A stretch of DNA of 64,000 nt from an uncultured Acetatifactor sp. (lineage in GTDB: Bacteria; Bacillota; Clostridia; Lachnospirales; Lachnospiraceae). Position numbers and translations under genes: made by a program. Shown piece after piece: positions 18,486 through 28,432 of the stretch. Numbering within the stretch: position 1 is the stretch's first letter; the number at the start of each line of letters is the position of its first letter. The notes under the pieces are model-generated. The model had not been told where the DNA came from. It did no database searches and saw nothing but the letters and a program-made list of their open reading frames with translations. The stretch lies in assembly GCA_910584865.1 (NCBI GenBank), contig CAJUCE010000003.1:62001-126000 (forward strand). Direction: 5' to 3'.

Positions 18486-19892
18486 CTACTCCTTGCCATC
18501 CCAACAGTAAGTACACAGTTTGTCCCTCTCGATTCCCACAGAAGCAATCATATCATCCAGTCTGTGATAACGCAGGGTAGTAAAATTCAGCTTCCTGCCG
18601 ATTCGCTTCACCATCTCCGCATATTCGGGCGTATCCGGATCCACATAGTCCGCCAGATCGATCTCGCGGCCTTCCTGCTCCATTTCTCTTAATACCCTTC
18701 TGGCGATCAGATCCATCTCTGATGTAGATCTGGAGAAATTCAGGTATTTACAGCCAAACAACAGCGGCGGACAGGCCGGGCGGATATGCACCTCCTTAGC
18801 ACCGCTCTGGTAAAGGAATTCCGTGGTTTCCCGCAGCTGCGTTCCTCTCACGATGGAATCGTCTATCAATAGCAGGCGCTTATTCTCTATCAGATCCTGC
18901 ACAGGAATCAGCTTCATTTTCGCAATCAGATTCCGCTGGGTCTGAATCACCGGCATAAAGGACCGGGGCCATGTAGGGGTATATTTGATAAAAGGCCTGG
19001 AAAAAGGCACCCCCGACGTATTGGCATAACCGATGGCATGCGCCGTACCGGAGTCCGGGACACCTGCCACCGTATCCGGTTTCACATCATCTCTTCCCGC
19101 CAGCAGCGTTCCGCAGTTGTAACGCATTTTCTCCACACTGACACCCTCATAGGAAGAAGACGGATAGCCGTAATATACCCACAAAAAGGTACATATCTTC
19201 ATCTTCTTTCCCGGCTGCGCCAGAGTATGTACGCCCTCAGGCGTCACCACCGCAATCTCTCCGGGCCCCAGCTCCCGCTCAAATACATAACCAAGATTCA
19301 GATAAGCGAAGCTTTCAAAGGAAATACAGTGGGCGCCCGCCTTTTTCCCGATGGAAACAGGTGTCCTGCCGTGCAGATCTCTGGCGGCATAAATTCCCTT
19401 CTCTGTCATCACCAATATAGTCATGGAACCGTCGATGACCTCCTGCGCATAACGGATTCCTTCTATCAGATTATCCTTTTGATCCAATAAGGAAGCTACC
19501 AGTTCCGTGGTATTGATATCTCCCCCGCTCATCTCCAGGAAATGTCCGTGGCCCCCGGAAAATAATTCCTGTGTCAGCTGATCCGCATTGTTGATCCTGC
19601 CAACGGTGGCAATGGCATAAGTTCCGTGGTGAGAACGCACCATCAGAGGCTGGGGCTCATAATCGGAGATACAACCGATTCCGATATTTCCCTGCATATT
19701 GTTGACATCCTTGTCGAACTTGGTGCGGAACGGGGCATTCTCAATATTATGAATTGCCCTGTCAAATCCGTCCTTCTTTCCGTAGACCACCATACCGGCA
19801 CGTCTGGTTCCCAGATGGGAATGATAATCTGTACCAAAATATAAGTCAAATACACAATCTTCCTTCGATGCTACGCCAAAAAATCCTCCCAT
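18486..19892 (-). CDS. PurF-like amidophosphoribosyltransferase lacking the catalytic Cys
   Basis: PurF makes 5-phosphoribosylamine from PRPP and glutamine. This 468-residue protein keeps the phosphoribosyltransferase domain (PRPP loop LLLIDDSIVRGTQL) and cysteines placed like the family's iron-sulfur ligands (KICTF, FGCKY, CTYC). It starts MGGFFGVASKEDC where active PurF has Met-Cys-Gly, so the N-terminal nucleophile cysteine is Gly. Other glutaminase positions also differ (GRINN for the Asn-Gly loop, INTTE for S-D-T-E). The start is firm (GGAGGATAT before ATG). It probably uses ammonia, needs a partner, or is regulatory. Upstream lies purB, about 20 bases away, so a purine role is supported by context. 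Confidence 0.85.
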   Translation of the reverse strand: MGGFFGVASKEDCVFDLYFGTDYHSHLGTRRAGMVVYGKKDGFDRAIHNIENAPFRTKFDKDVNNMQGNIGIGCISDYEPQPLMVRSHHGTYAIATVGRINNADQLTQELFSGGHGHFLEMSGGDINTTELVASLLDQKDNLIEGIRYAQEVIDGSMTILVMTEKGIYAARDLHGRTPVSIGKKAGAHCISFESFAYLNLGYVFERELGPGEIAVVTPEGVHTLAQPGKKMKICTFLWVYYGYPSSSYEGVSVEKMRYNCGTLLAGRDDVKPDTVAGVPDSGTAHAIGYANTSGVPFSRPFIKYTPTWPRSFMPVIQTQRNLIAKMKLIPVQDLIENKRLLLIDDSIVRGTQLRETTEFLYQSGAKEVHIRPACPPLLFGCKYLNFSRSTSEMDLIARRVLREMEQEGREIDLADYVDPDTPEYAEMVKRIGRKLNFTTLRYHRLDDMIASVGIERDKLCTYCWDGKE

Positions 19893-19914
19893 ATATCCTC
19901 CAATTCAGCATTAT

Positions 19915-21366
19915 TTATACATTGATCTCAGCCTTAACACCCAGCAGCTCCCGGTTTTCCTCCAGCAGCGGACGGATGATATCACACAGAAACGCTTCTA
20001 CCTGCTCTTTGGAACGGCCTACATATCTTGCAGGCTCCATGGACTTTTGCAGTTCCTCCAGCGTCATGGGAAATGCAGGATCCGCGGCGATAAGCTCCAG
20101 AAGATTATTTTCCTTCCCCTCCGCCTTTACATTGCGCCCGGCTTCCATGGAAAGCTCCCGGATACGTTCATGAAGCTCCTGACGGTTTCCGCCCATCTTT
20201 ACGGCATCCATCATGATATTTTCCGTAGCCATAAAGGGCAGTTCGCTTAACAGATGCTTTTCGATGACACGGGGATACACCACCAGCCCGTCCGCCACAT
20301 TCAGGCACAGATCCAGAATCCCGTCCACTGCAAGGAATCCTTCGGGAATGGACAGGCGTTTATTGGCGGAATCGTCCAGCGTTCTCTCAAACCACTGCAC
20401 AGCGGATGTGATGGCAGGATTAAGCGCATCGATCATGACATATCTTGCCAGGGAAGCGATCCGCTCGCTTCTCATGGGATTGCGCTTGTATGCCATGGCA
20501 GAAGAACCGATTTGACTCTTTTCAAATGGCTCCTCCACTTCCTTCAAATGCTGAAGCAGGCGGATGTCATTGCTCATTTTGTGGGCGGAGGCCGCGATAC
20601 CCGCCAGCACATTGGCCACCCGCGTATCCACTTTTCTGGAATATGTCTGCCCGGAAACCGGAAAACATTCTTTAAAACCCATCTTCTGTGCAATCATGGG
20701 ATCGATCCTGTCAATAGTCTCCTGATCCCCGTCAAAAAGCTCCAGGAAAGATGCCTGGGTGCCGGTGGTGCCCTTGGAGCCTAACAGCTTTAAATGTTCC
20801 AGCACATAGTCCAGATCCTCCAGATCCAGATAAAATTCCTGCAGCCACAATGTGGCACGTTTTCCCACGGTTGTAGGCTGCGCCGGCTGAAAATGTGTAA
20901 AGGCAAGGGTTGGCTGCTCCTTATATTGATCCGCAAAATCAGCCAGCACCGCAATGACATTGATCAGTTTCTTCCGAAGCAGTCGAAGACCTTCCCGCAT
21001 CACAATGATATCCGTATTGTCCCCCACATAGCAGGACGTCGCTCCCAAATGAATGATGCCCGCCGCCTTGGGACACTGCTGCCCGTAGGCATACACATGG
21101 CTCATCACGTCATGGCGGACCTCCTTCTCCCTGGCCCTTGCCACCTCATAATTGATATCATCCGCATGCGCTCTCAATTCATCGATCTGTTCCTGCGTGA
21201 TAACAGGCTTTCCTCCCTGGCTCAGTCCCAGCTCCTTTTCCGTCTCTGCCAGCGCTATCCACAATCGTCTCCAAGTGCGGAATTTCATATCCTGTGAAAA
21301 GATATACTGCATTTCCCTGCTGGCATACCGTTCAGACAAAGGGCTTACATATCTGTCTGTACTCAT
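19915..21366 (-). CDS. purB: Adenylosuccinate lyase
   Basis: This fumarase-superfamily enzyme acts twice in purine synthesis, on SAICAR and on adenylosuccinate. The 483-residue product carries the signature IGSSAMAYKRNPMRSERI, the catalytic-His region HLGATSCYVGDNTD and AFTHFQPAQPTTVGKRA. The ribosome site is AAGGAGAACGAAA. It is first in a likely operon with the PurF-like gene and plsC. Confidence 0.96.
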   Translation of the reverse strand: MSTDRYVSPLSERYASREMQYIFSQDMKFRTWRRLWIALAETEKELGLSQGGKPVITQEQIDELRAHADDINYEVARAREKEVRHDVMSHVYAYGQQCPKAAGIIHLGATSCYVGDNTDIIVMREGLRLLRKKLINVIAVLADFADQYKEQPTLAFTHFQPAQPTTVGKRATLWLQEFYLDLEDLDYVLEHLKLLGSKGTTGTQASFLELFDGDQETIDRIDPMIAQKMGFKECFPVSGQTYSRKVDTRVANVLAGIAASAHKMSNDIRLLQHLKEVEEPFEKSQIGSSAMAYKRNPMRSERIASLARYVMIDALNPAITSAVQWFERTLDDSANKRLSIPEGFLAVDGILDLCLNVADGLVVYPRVIEKHLLSELPFMATENIMMDAVKMGGNRQELHERIRELSMEAGRNVKAEGKENNLLELIAADPAFPMTLEELQKSMEPARYVGRSKEQVEAFLCDIIRPLLEENRELLGVKAEINV

Positions 21367-21478
21367 TTTCGTTCTCCTTATATCAATTTATTGTACATTA
21401 TCTATTTCCGGCTCTACTCTATTCCGTAAGAATCATGTCAGCTTACAGAAAACATCATAACTTACAGTGTCTGATAAG

Positions 21479-22636
21479 TCAATAGTCTTCCACCATTCCT
21501 CTGATTTCCTCCGCATAGGCGGGATATTTCTCCGCGACATCCATAATCTCTTTCCTGGCCGTTTCCGCCACCTGATTGTTATAGTCCATCTGCTTGCGCA
21601 GCGCCTGGCGACGCAGTATCAGCTCGTGACGGATCTCCACCATTTCCCGCTTGTCCAGAATCGCAGCCGGATGCCCCAGCCATCTCTCGGGGCTGGATAT
21701 ACGATAATGTGCTAACTTATTCACCATCTGCCGCCTGTAGTATTCCGCCTTTGACTCGGCCTGCGCATATTCTCTGCGTTCTTCCTTTTCTTTCTGGTAC
21801 TGCTTCCACACTCGTTCCAAAGCACCCGCACTGTCCGTAGAATACTTCATATAGAGATAATCTGTCAGATTTCTGTTATTCACATACCGGATCTTTACTT
21901 TATTCTGCAGCTGAATCAGTTTATTGATATCCAGTTCCACCTGTCTCAGTTCTCTGTCTCCATCCGTATATTTCACCCAGGTGACGGTTACGGCTATGGC
22001 CACGGCGGCCCCTGCCAGTAGATATCCCAGTTTTGTGTCCATCTTGAATCCGAACTGCAGCACCAGCAGCATAACCAAGCAGAGAACAAAGGCTGTCAGA
22101 AAGATAACGGACATTCCCCGCAGATTATTCATGACCATATCCAGCTCCTGCCTGCGGAATTCATAAGCATGCCGCTCCCTGTCCAGCCGTTTCAGATCCT
22201 GTCTCACCTTGCCTCCATAGCTTTCGCATTCCTTCAGCTTCTCGATGCCCTCACAGATCATATCCTCCTGCTCCCGCAGGCGATAATACTCCGCATCTGT
22301 CATACGGTTTTTCTTCTTCCGGTATTTTTCTCCCTCCTGCTCCAGTGCGACAAGGTTCCCTGCAATTGTGTTCAGTTCATCCCGCTCGCCCTCGGGAAGC
22401 GCTTCGATCTCTTCCATATCGGTGAGATAGGAGGTAATCAGCGAATACTCTCCGGTCAGCAGATTCAACTCCCTGGCGGCTTCCTCTGCCTGTTCCAGAC
22501 AACCGGAAATATAGCGGCGGCGCTGCTCTTCCTCCCCAAAGTCCACATGATCTCTGTCGTAGACTACATTTTCCCAGTCATCCGTGCCGTTCTCCTGATA
22601 TTTCCGCTTCCTGAATATTTTAGAAAAAAATCCCAT
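21479..22636 (-). CDS. Membrane-hairpin coiled-coil protein, last gene of DUF5717-type operon
   Basis: I do not recognise a named family. The 385-residue product begins MGFFSKIFRKRKY (basic, membrane-proximal). A long charged helical arm (about 35-165) follows, then two membrane helices (MSVIFLTAFVLCLVMLLVL near 172-192 and LGYLLAGAAVAIAVTVTWV near 201-219) with a very short turn, then a second charged helical arm to the end. Both arms should face the cytoplasm and look able to form coiled coils. It follows the small helical-repeat gene by about 30 bases on the same strand and is the only clear membrane protein of the four, so it may anchor the others. Confidence 0.75.
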   Translation of the reverse strand: MGFFSKIFRKRKYQENGTDDWENVVYDRDHVDFGEEEQRRRYISGCLEQAEEAARELNLLTGEYSLITSYLTDMEEIEALPEGERDELNTIAGNLVALEQEGEKYRKKKNRMTDAEYYRLREQEDMICEGIEKLKECESYGGKVRQDLKRLDRERHAYEFRRQELDMVMNNLRGMSVIFLTAFVLCLVMLLVLQFGFKMDTKLGYLLAGAAVAIAVTVTWVKYTDGDRELRQVELDINKLIQLQNKVKIRYVNNRNLTDYLYMKYSTDSAGALERVWKQYQKEKEERREYAQAESKAEYYRRQMVNKLAHYRISSPERWLGHPAAILDKREMVEIRHELILRRQALRKQMDYNNQVAETARKEIMDVAEKYPAYAEEIRGMVEDY

Positions 22637-22665
22637 TTATTCCCGCTCCTTTTTAGGAAACTCCC

Positions 22666-23517
22666 TTATATGCGATAGCCTGCCTTCAGTGCCTGAATCA
22701 GACGGTCATTGTCCTCATAGTACTTCTGCTTATCACTCTTACGCATCTCCCGTCTATTATACAGCAGCAGATAATCCGGCTGCTGTTCCCATTCTCCGCC
22801 GGCCTTCTCTACTTTCTTCTCCAGTTCCATCACCAGTTGATACCATTCCCCATGCTCTGCCGTAAAGTCCACATATTCCTTTCCGGTAAGCAACATGCGC
22901 TTTGCCGCAAGATAATCCATACAATAGGACTCGTCGCCGTCCAGTTCAAAAGCCTGCCAAAAACATTCCGCAGCGCCCTCGTACAACATCAGGCCCACAT
23001 AAGCCACACCTTTATTATGCCAGATTTTTGCCCGAAAATCTTTTTTCGCCGTAAAATCCGATTCGGCTCCGGCGCCCGCCTCATCGCTTTTCCAATTGCG
23101 CAGCAATTCATCATATCCCCGCAGCGCCGACCGATAGCGTTTATTTTTCACCAGGTAATCGATCTGGTTCTTACGCTTCTCGATCCCGCTTAAGCCCACG
23201 CCCTGTTTCAGTACTTTCTCCGTTTCCCGTATGGTTTCCTCATCAAAAAAGCCTACATACCGCAAAATTGTAATCGCAAATGCGCTCAGCGATCCTTTTT
23301 TATGCACAAGGGAATGAAGTGAATTCGCCAGTTCCCGCAAACCGCATTCCCTCCCGATCCAATCCAAAAGCCTGTCGTCCAGAAAGGAAAGATCCAGCAG
23401 AAAGGCATTTTCCCTGATGCAATAGCAAAGTTCCTCCATACAAAAGACATTGATCTCCAGCCCCGGAACACGATAGGGACTTCTCGCATAGTTTCCCACG
23501 CAAACACTGACCCGCAT
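22666..23517 (-). CDS. Helical-repeat protein of DUF5717-type operon
   Basis: This protein has 283 residues from ATG 23517, chosen because GGGGGG lies just upstream; the frame also opens at a GTG that overlaps the stop of the ATPase-like gene. The first half (RVSVCVGNYARSPYRVPGLE, then helical) has no match I know. From about residue 130 there are repeated helix pairs (YRSALRGYDELLRNW, NKGVAYVGLMLYEGAAECFW), a TPR-like pattern that usually binds protein partners. No signal peptide or membrane helix is seen, so it is cytoplasmic. Translation is probably coupled to the gene before it. Confidence 0.7.
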   Translation of the reverse strand: MRVSVCVGNYARSPYRVPGLEINVFCMEELCYCIRENAFLLDLSFLDDRLLDWIGRECGLRELANSLHSLVHKKGSLSAFAITILRYVGFFDEETIRETEKVLKQGVGLSGIEKRKNQIDYLVKNKRYRSALRGYDELLRNWKSDEAGAGAESDFTAKKDFRAKIWHNKGVAYVGLMLYEGAAECFWQAFELDGDESYCMDYLAAKRMLLTGKEYVDFTAEHGEWYQLVMELEKKVEKAGGEWEQQPDYLLLYNRREMRKSDKQKYYEDNDRLIQALKAGYRI

Positions 23518-23522
23518 CAAAA

Positions 23523-24791
23523 TCACCCCCCAATTTCCTGATAAATCTCTATCTCATCCCTCCATATACGTCCCGAAGAAGCCCTGAAATCTCCGAATCC
23601 CAGATCCTCCGCCTCCACAACCAGCTCATCCTCCGCTTTCAGAAAGAAATGCAGCCGCAGCCTGGAAATTCCTTCCGCAAGTCCTTCCAAAACCACCCGC
23701 ACCTGCCCGCTGCCGCCTCCGATCAAGGGTGTCACCGTCAACAGAATCTCATTGCCGTCCTGCACATAAATCTCCATCGTGTGTTCCGCTTCGTACCAGT
23801 TGACGCCTGCATCCAGCAATGCATAATAGGACTCTGCACCGTTGCGCAAAAGCTTCATCCCGATATTTGCCTTCAGCTTGTCATTTCCCAGAAAGACATG
23901 CGTCCTGCCCATCTCACTGACCGCCATCCGCTCCTGCATTCCGCAGCATGCACCCTTGCTAAAAAGATTGTTCCCCTGAAATACCCGCCTTCCTCTGCAC
24001 AGAAAACGAAGGGAATTTTTCATCCAGTCCCCGGCAAACCGGTCTCCGATCAGAAAGACACTGCCGATAATGCTTTTCCCGCACACTTCCTCCGCAATCC
24101 TCTGAAATACCGCATCCATCTCCTCCGGCCCTGCCTGTCCGGAATTATCCGGAGGTTCGTATTCCGATTCCTCAATGAAAACAACTATGGGTGTGGTACG
24201 TTTATTGCTCTCCATGCGGTATACTTTCATCTTCTCCGCGCCATAGTCAAAAAGCAACGCAGGATAATTCCACAATTCTTCCGGCTGCCGCAGCATATAG
24301 CCGTAAAAGCTCTCCGCATAACTCTGAAAGAAGATCTGTTCCGCCTTCAGATGAATTCCGCTGACAACACTTCCCAGTACTTCCAGAATCTTCCGGTCCA
24401 TCACGGGGCAGGTCACCATAAGAGCCCCGATCTTCGTCCCCACCTGAGACAGCAGACTCAGACTTCTTTTAAAAAACAATGCCAGCAGCCCTATCGGATC
24501 ATAGCTTTCCCCATCTACCACCACCGGTTCCCCATCCAGAGCCATATCCAGCAGATTTCCTACCAGAATTCCGTCCTCTCCGTCGGCAAGACGCAGTGCT
24601 TCTCTGCCATAGAGCCACTGGTTCACGCCATATCGTTTGAATAAAAACGCTGGGATGTTGTATTTCTCTGCGCCTGCCACCTGTGAGAGCGTTTCCACAT
24701 CCCCCTCTTCCGAAAGGGCATAGCTGATCTGTGCATTTTCGCTTCCCAGATCATATCCCACGAATAATTTTCCATTGTTCCGAAAGCCCAT
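23523..24791 (-). CDS. DUF5716-type protein, Hsp70/actin-fold ATPase-like
   Basis: From memory this matches the DUF5716 family; I could not check. The 422-residue sequence looks like a divergent Hsp70/actin ATPase. Phosphate-1 motif: GYDLGSENAQISYAL (near 13). Sheet strand: ALMVTCPVMDRK. Phosphate-2 motif: LLFDYGAEKMKVYRM (near 176). Adenosine-type region: SVFLIGDRF (near 243). Then FSKGACCGM, like the late VALGAA segment of Hsp70. The C-terminal 100 residues are all beta, and LHFFLKAEDELVVEAEDLG parallels the Hsp70 substrate-domain strand pair (VTFDIDANGILNVSAKD). It would be cytoplasmic. It lies ten bases after the DUF5717-type gene with GAGGTGAGGAG before its ATG. Confidence 0.75.
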   Translation of the reverse strand: MGFRNNGKLFVGYDLGSENAQISYALSEEGDVETLSQVAGAEKYNIPAFLFKRYGVNQWLYGREALRLADGEDGILVGNLLDMALDGEPVVVDGESYDPIGLLALFFKRSLSLLSQVGTKIGALMVTCPVMDRKILEVLGSVVSGIHLKAEQIFFQSYAESFYGYMLRQPEELWNYPALLFDYGAEKMKVYRMESNKRTTPIVVFIEESEYEPPDNSGQAGPEEMDAVFQRIAEEVCGKSIIGSVFLIGDRFAGDWMKNSLRFLCRGRRVFQGNNLFSKGACCGMQERMAVSEMGRTHVFLGNDKLKANIGMKLLRNGAESYYALLDAGVNWYEAEHTMEIYVQDGNEILLTVTPLIGGGSGQVRVVLEGLAEGISRLRLHFFLKAEDELVVEAEDLGFGDFRASSGRIWRDEIEIYQEIGG

Positions 24792-24800
24792 AATGTCTCC

Positions 24801-27800
24801 TCACCTCAAGGCAAACAGCCTGCTGTTCATAAAGTCCTTTTTATAGTACTCCTCCAGCAGATCATCCATGGTGTCAAAATCCTGCATCGATCTGGCCATG
24901 ACAATATCATTCAGCAGATGGTATCTGCTCTCCTCCTCCGAAGCCTCATTGTTCTTCTGAATCGTACCGCTTTCCGTGGACACCACCTCGCCGTCCTTCT
25001 CTTCCGTAATATAATATTGGAGAGATTCCCCGAAGAACAACACAATCTCCTTGCAAAAGACGCCTCCGTACACCTCCCGCATAGATTCCGACCGATATCC
25101 GTCGGCCTGCCCGTTCTCATGGAGAACCGTGTAGTGAATGCAGACCTTTACTCTTGGATCCGTGCGGTATTCCACGATAGTCTTATCCGCCATTTCCTGC
25201 TGCAGCGTCCTGCACTCCGCAAATTTCCGGAAAAAATTCAGATATATTCCCTCAGCCATCATTTCCTCCAGAAGCTGTGAGACAGTACCCAGTATTTCAG
25301 CGTCCATTTCTTCCCGGTTTTCCGAGAAATATTTCAGATAAGCCAGTTTGCATACCTGCTGCACCGGCTCTCCTCGCAGGCTCATATTCCGGATCTCGCG
25401 GAAGACCTCTTTCTCCATCATCCGTTCCCGCACAAAGCAGTCATAAGCGCACTGAGAGAGAAATGCTTCCTCCACCTCCACCTTGGCTCCCTGAGAGACA
25501 TAATATCGGAAAATCTCCATCCGCTCTCCCACAAAGGCGCCCGAATACAGCATCTGAATCAGAATTCTCTCGCTGAGACCATAGCAGTCCATATCGAAGG
25601 CCCTGGATGCTTTCCAGATATCGCGCATATTTCTGGTCATTCCCTGATAATGCAGTCCCAGGTACTCTAATATGGTACTGTCGTATTTCCCCTTCTGAAA
25701 CACATATACCGCCACGGCCAGCATCAAGGTGTCTTCCGTCATATTTCTTTTTTCCATCAGAGTTCCCAGCATCCGCACCAGCACCTTCGCATCTGCGAAG
25801 CAGGGTCCGTAAGCCGCGAGCCACTGCCATGCCGTATGATAGTTTCCCCGCAATACCAGATATTTAAAAACATTTTCCCGCTCGCCGGGCGTCAGTTCCT
25901 GCACCCGGACAGCCTTCAGCTGTTCGTCCATGGCCTTCATATCGTCGGCTTCGTAACAATATTGCAGAATCTGCAGCCGGAGCGCCTTTTTCACTTCCGC
26001 CCGGGCATAATCGGACTCTATAATACGCATGGCCCGCTTCACATAATCCCGCGGTTCTTCCCTGCAGGTACTTTCCCGGTCACACAGATAAAGCTCCAAT
26101 CCCGGATCCACTTCTGCAAAGGGCAGGAGCCAGCGCAAAAACTTTCCCGGTATCATCAGCTTTTCCAGTGTGTAATCCACGTTTTTGACATAGCGGTTCT
26201 TCCATGCATCCTCAAACACGATGGTATAGCCGCTTCCGTACAAAGCTACCCATGTACGCTTGTCCGTCAGTGTGTATTCTGCCGGACGGGCATTTCCCGG
26301 CTGATACACATATACCTTCGACAGCCGTTCATCCTCCACCTGAATCAGATGGGCAAACAGCAGTCTGGACAGCGGCAGGGAAGTCACTCCGTCCACCATC
26401 CCCTGGGTGAGCAGCTTATTATACAAATCTGCCAGATGTCTGTCAATATGTTCACTTCTGATCTGATCCGCCACAAAATATTCTATTTTGTATCTGTAGG
26501 CTTCAAACAGATCTCCCAGCTTCTCCCTGCGCTGCACGATATAATCATACAGACAGGCGCTGCGGGTATAGTCCAGATTATTCTGATAGGAAAAATATTT
26601 TAGCACTGCCTTTGGTATCTCTCCCGGCTTATCCGGATCCAGCGACATGAAATAGTATTCATAGAGGTTGATGATCCGCAGCTGGCTGTCCACTCCCGCC
26701 CTGTACCATTCCAGGTAAGCTCTGCCCACCCTGCCGCCCTTCACCAGCTGAGCGCAGATTTCCTGCAGCAGATTCACATCTTTTTTCTTCCTGTACAATC
26801 TCTCCATGGTACGGAAAAGCACATGCGAGTATTCCTTTGTCCTCCCTGCCAGATAGAGCATCTGATCCACCACTTCCCGCTTCAGAGCTCCCTGCCTGGA
26901 ACCATAGGACAAGAGCTGCAGCTCAAACCGCCCCAGCCTGCGCAGAAGCGCAGGATTGCCGTTCAGGAGAGCCAGCCCCTCCACATATAGCACAGGACTT
27001 GTACACCCCTGTGAAAAAAGCCGCTCCAGAAGCACCCATTTATCCCGCTTCGATCCGCGGTATTTCTCCGAGAGATATAAAAGCAGCCATGCTACCCGCC
27101 AGTTCGTATCATCTTGCCCAAAGATCCGTTCCACATCCGCAGCCACCTTGTCCACATATTCCGCGTCTCCGTGAATCAGCGTAGTAAGATAAAGATAATA
27201 TGCCAGCAATGTGTTGTCTGCCCCGCTGCGTTCAAACCGGTCCGACACATGGTCCAGAATCCAGTTAGCCTCATTATATCTCTCTTCCGTAATCAGAAGC
27301 TGTGCCTGAAAAAGTCTTGCGGCTATATCGTTTTCATCCATGGATATCAGCCTCTCCACCAGCTTTCCTGTCTCCTTCAGCCATGTGGATATACTGATCT
27401 TGCGCAGCCGGAAAGCCTGGTAGAACTCCATCAGGCTTTTTGTACAGCGCATTTTCTCTGCCTTAAGCCCTCCGGAAAGTCTCCCGAGACAATGGACTGT
27501 TACAGGAATCTTCAAGGATACATAGGCATTGTACAGACAGATTTCACCGAAGTTGTATCCCCTGTGACACGGCCCTCCGTCAATATAGACCGGAAGCACA
27601 CAGCGGTTCCCCGCAAAATCTTCTTCCTCCAGAACTTCCTTCTCCGTATAGAGAAATTCCCCTCTGCACTCTATATAAAGCTGTGTAAAGCCCCAGCCGT
27701 TACGCAAAATGGTAAGATCCCTCTCCTGCACGCCGTCCGCAAGCCCCGGCGCATCCAGAGCAACCTCCAATTCCCCCTCCTGCGCCAAAAACTCCACCAC

Positions 27801-28373
27801 CTGCTTTTTGTTGGCCTGCAGCAGAAATTCTTCCACATTCTGTTCCATGCCCCGGCAGGATGAGAGCGCTCTGTAACATTCCGCATACTCCGCATCGGCC
27901 CCTGTGAAAACAGATGCAAATTCCGGCGAATAATACAGCCTTACAGCTTCTTTCCAATTGCTTTTTGCCAGATTGGCGAAGTGGAAGAGATTCTTGATAC
28001 CGCCGATGGAAGAATCCGGCACCGTATATTCTACAGATACCACATAGGGCAGATAGTATTCTCCCTGGTTGCTGACGATATCGAAGGTTCCCTTTACCAC
28101 ATCTCCCTCTTCCAGGTTCTCTCCGTGAAAACGAAAGGGAATCTCCTCGCTGACGCCGGTAAACTCTCCAGCCAGACATTCCATCCGCCAGTCAGAGGAA
28201 AAAACCGTACCGTCAGTAAACAGCCCCTCCTGACCGTATATATGAAAGGAGCCTTCATATTGCTCTCCCTTATGGATATTCAGCTCTATCTTTGTACAGG
28301 AAAATTCCAGCCCCCCATTTTCATAGTCGAAATTTCCCTCCAGTATCTGACGGATCCTTTTTTGCTTTTGCAT
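24801..28373 (-). CDS. DUF5717-type giant beta-sandwich/helical-repeat protein
   Basis: This very large cytoplasmic protein (1190 residues) has no signal peptide or membrane segment. From memory it matches DUF5717, a family known mainly from Lachnospiraceae; unverified. The first 300 residues contain two or three beta-rich modules (VKGTFDIVSNQGEYYLPYVV and VLPVYIDGGPCHRGYNFGEI), like Ig-type sandwich domains. The middle and end are long runs of helix pairs (LEYLGLHYQGMTRNMRDIW, YEADDMKAMDEQLKAVRVQE) resembling TPR/HEAT-type solenoids. It is first in a four-gene operon. AGGTG favours ATG 28373 (seven bases) over the ATG two codons earlier. A scaffold working with the adjacent Hsp70-like ATPase is an inference. 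Confidence 0.75.
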   Translation of the reverse strand: MQKQKRIRQILEGNFDYENGGLEFSCTKIELNIHKGEQYEGSFHIYGQEGLFTDGTVFSSDWRMECLAGEFTGVSEEIPFRFHGENLEEGDVVKGTFDIVSNQGEYYLPYVVSVEYTVPDSSIGGIKNLFHFANLAKSNWKEAVRLYYSPEFASVFTGADAEYAECYRALSSCRGMEQNVEEFLLQANKKQVVEFLAQEGELEVALDAPGLADGVQERDLTILRNGWGFTQLYIECRGEFLYTEKEVLEEEDFAGNRCVLPVYIDGGPCHRGYNFGEICLYNAYVSLKIPVTVHCLGRLSGGLKAEKMRCTKSLMEFYQAFRLRKISISTWLKETGKLVERLISMDENDIAARLFQAQLLITEERYNEANWILDHVSDRFERSGADNTLLAYYLYLTTLIHGDAEYVDKVAADVERIFGQDDTNWRVAWLLLYLSEKYRGSKRDKWVLLERLFSQGCTSPVLYVEGLALLNGNPALLRRLGRFELQLLSYGSRQGALKREVVDQMLYLAGRTKEYSHVLFRTMERLYRKKKDVNLLQEICAQLVKGGRVGRAYLEWYRAGVDSQLRIINLYEYYFMSLDPDKPGEIPKAVLKYFSYQNNLDYTRSACLYDYIVQRREKLGDLFEAYRYKIEYFVADQIRSEHIDRHLADLYNKLLTQGMVDGVTSLPLSRLLFAHLIQVEDERLSKVYVYQPGNARPAEYTLTDKRTWVALYGSGYTIVFEDAWKNRYVKNVDYTLEKLMIPGKFLRWLLPFAEVDPGLELYLCDRESTCREEPRDYVKRAMRIIESDYARAEVKKALRLQILQYCYEADDMKAMDEQLKAVRVQELTPGERENVFKYLVLRGNYHTAWQWLAAYGPCFADAKVLVRMLGTLMEKRNMTEDTLMLAVAVYVFQKGKYDSTILEYLGLHYQGMTRNMRDIWKASRAFDMDCYGLSERILIQMLYSGAFVGERMEIFRYYVSQGAKVEVEEAFLSQCAYDCFVRERMMEKEVFREIRNMSLRGEPVQQVCKLAYLKYFSENREEMDAEILGTVSQLLEEMMAEGIYLNFFRKFAECRTLQQEMADKTIVEYRTDPRVKVCIHYTVLHENGQADGYRSESMREVYGGVFCKEIVLFFGESLQYYITEEKDGEVVSTESGTIQKNNEASEEESRYHLLNDIVMARSMQDFDTMDDLLEEYYKKDFMNSRLFALR

Positions 28374-28432
28374 TTCCATTCACCTGCTCTATCCTGTACG
28401 AGTTCTGGCTTCCGCCATGAAGCACGCCACAG

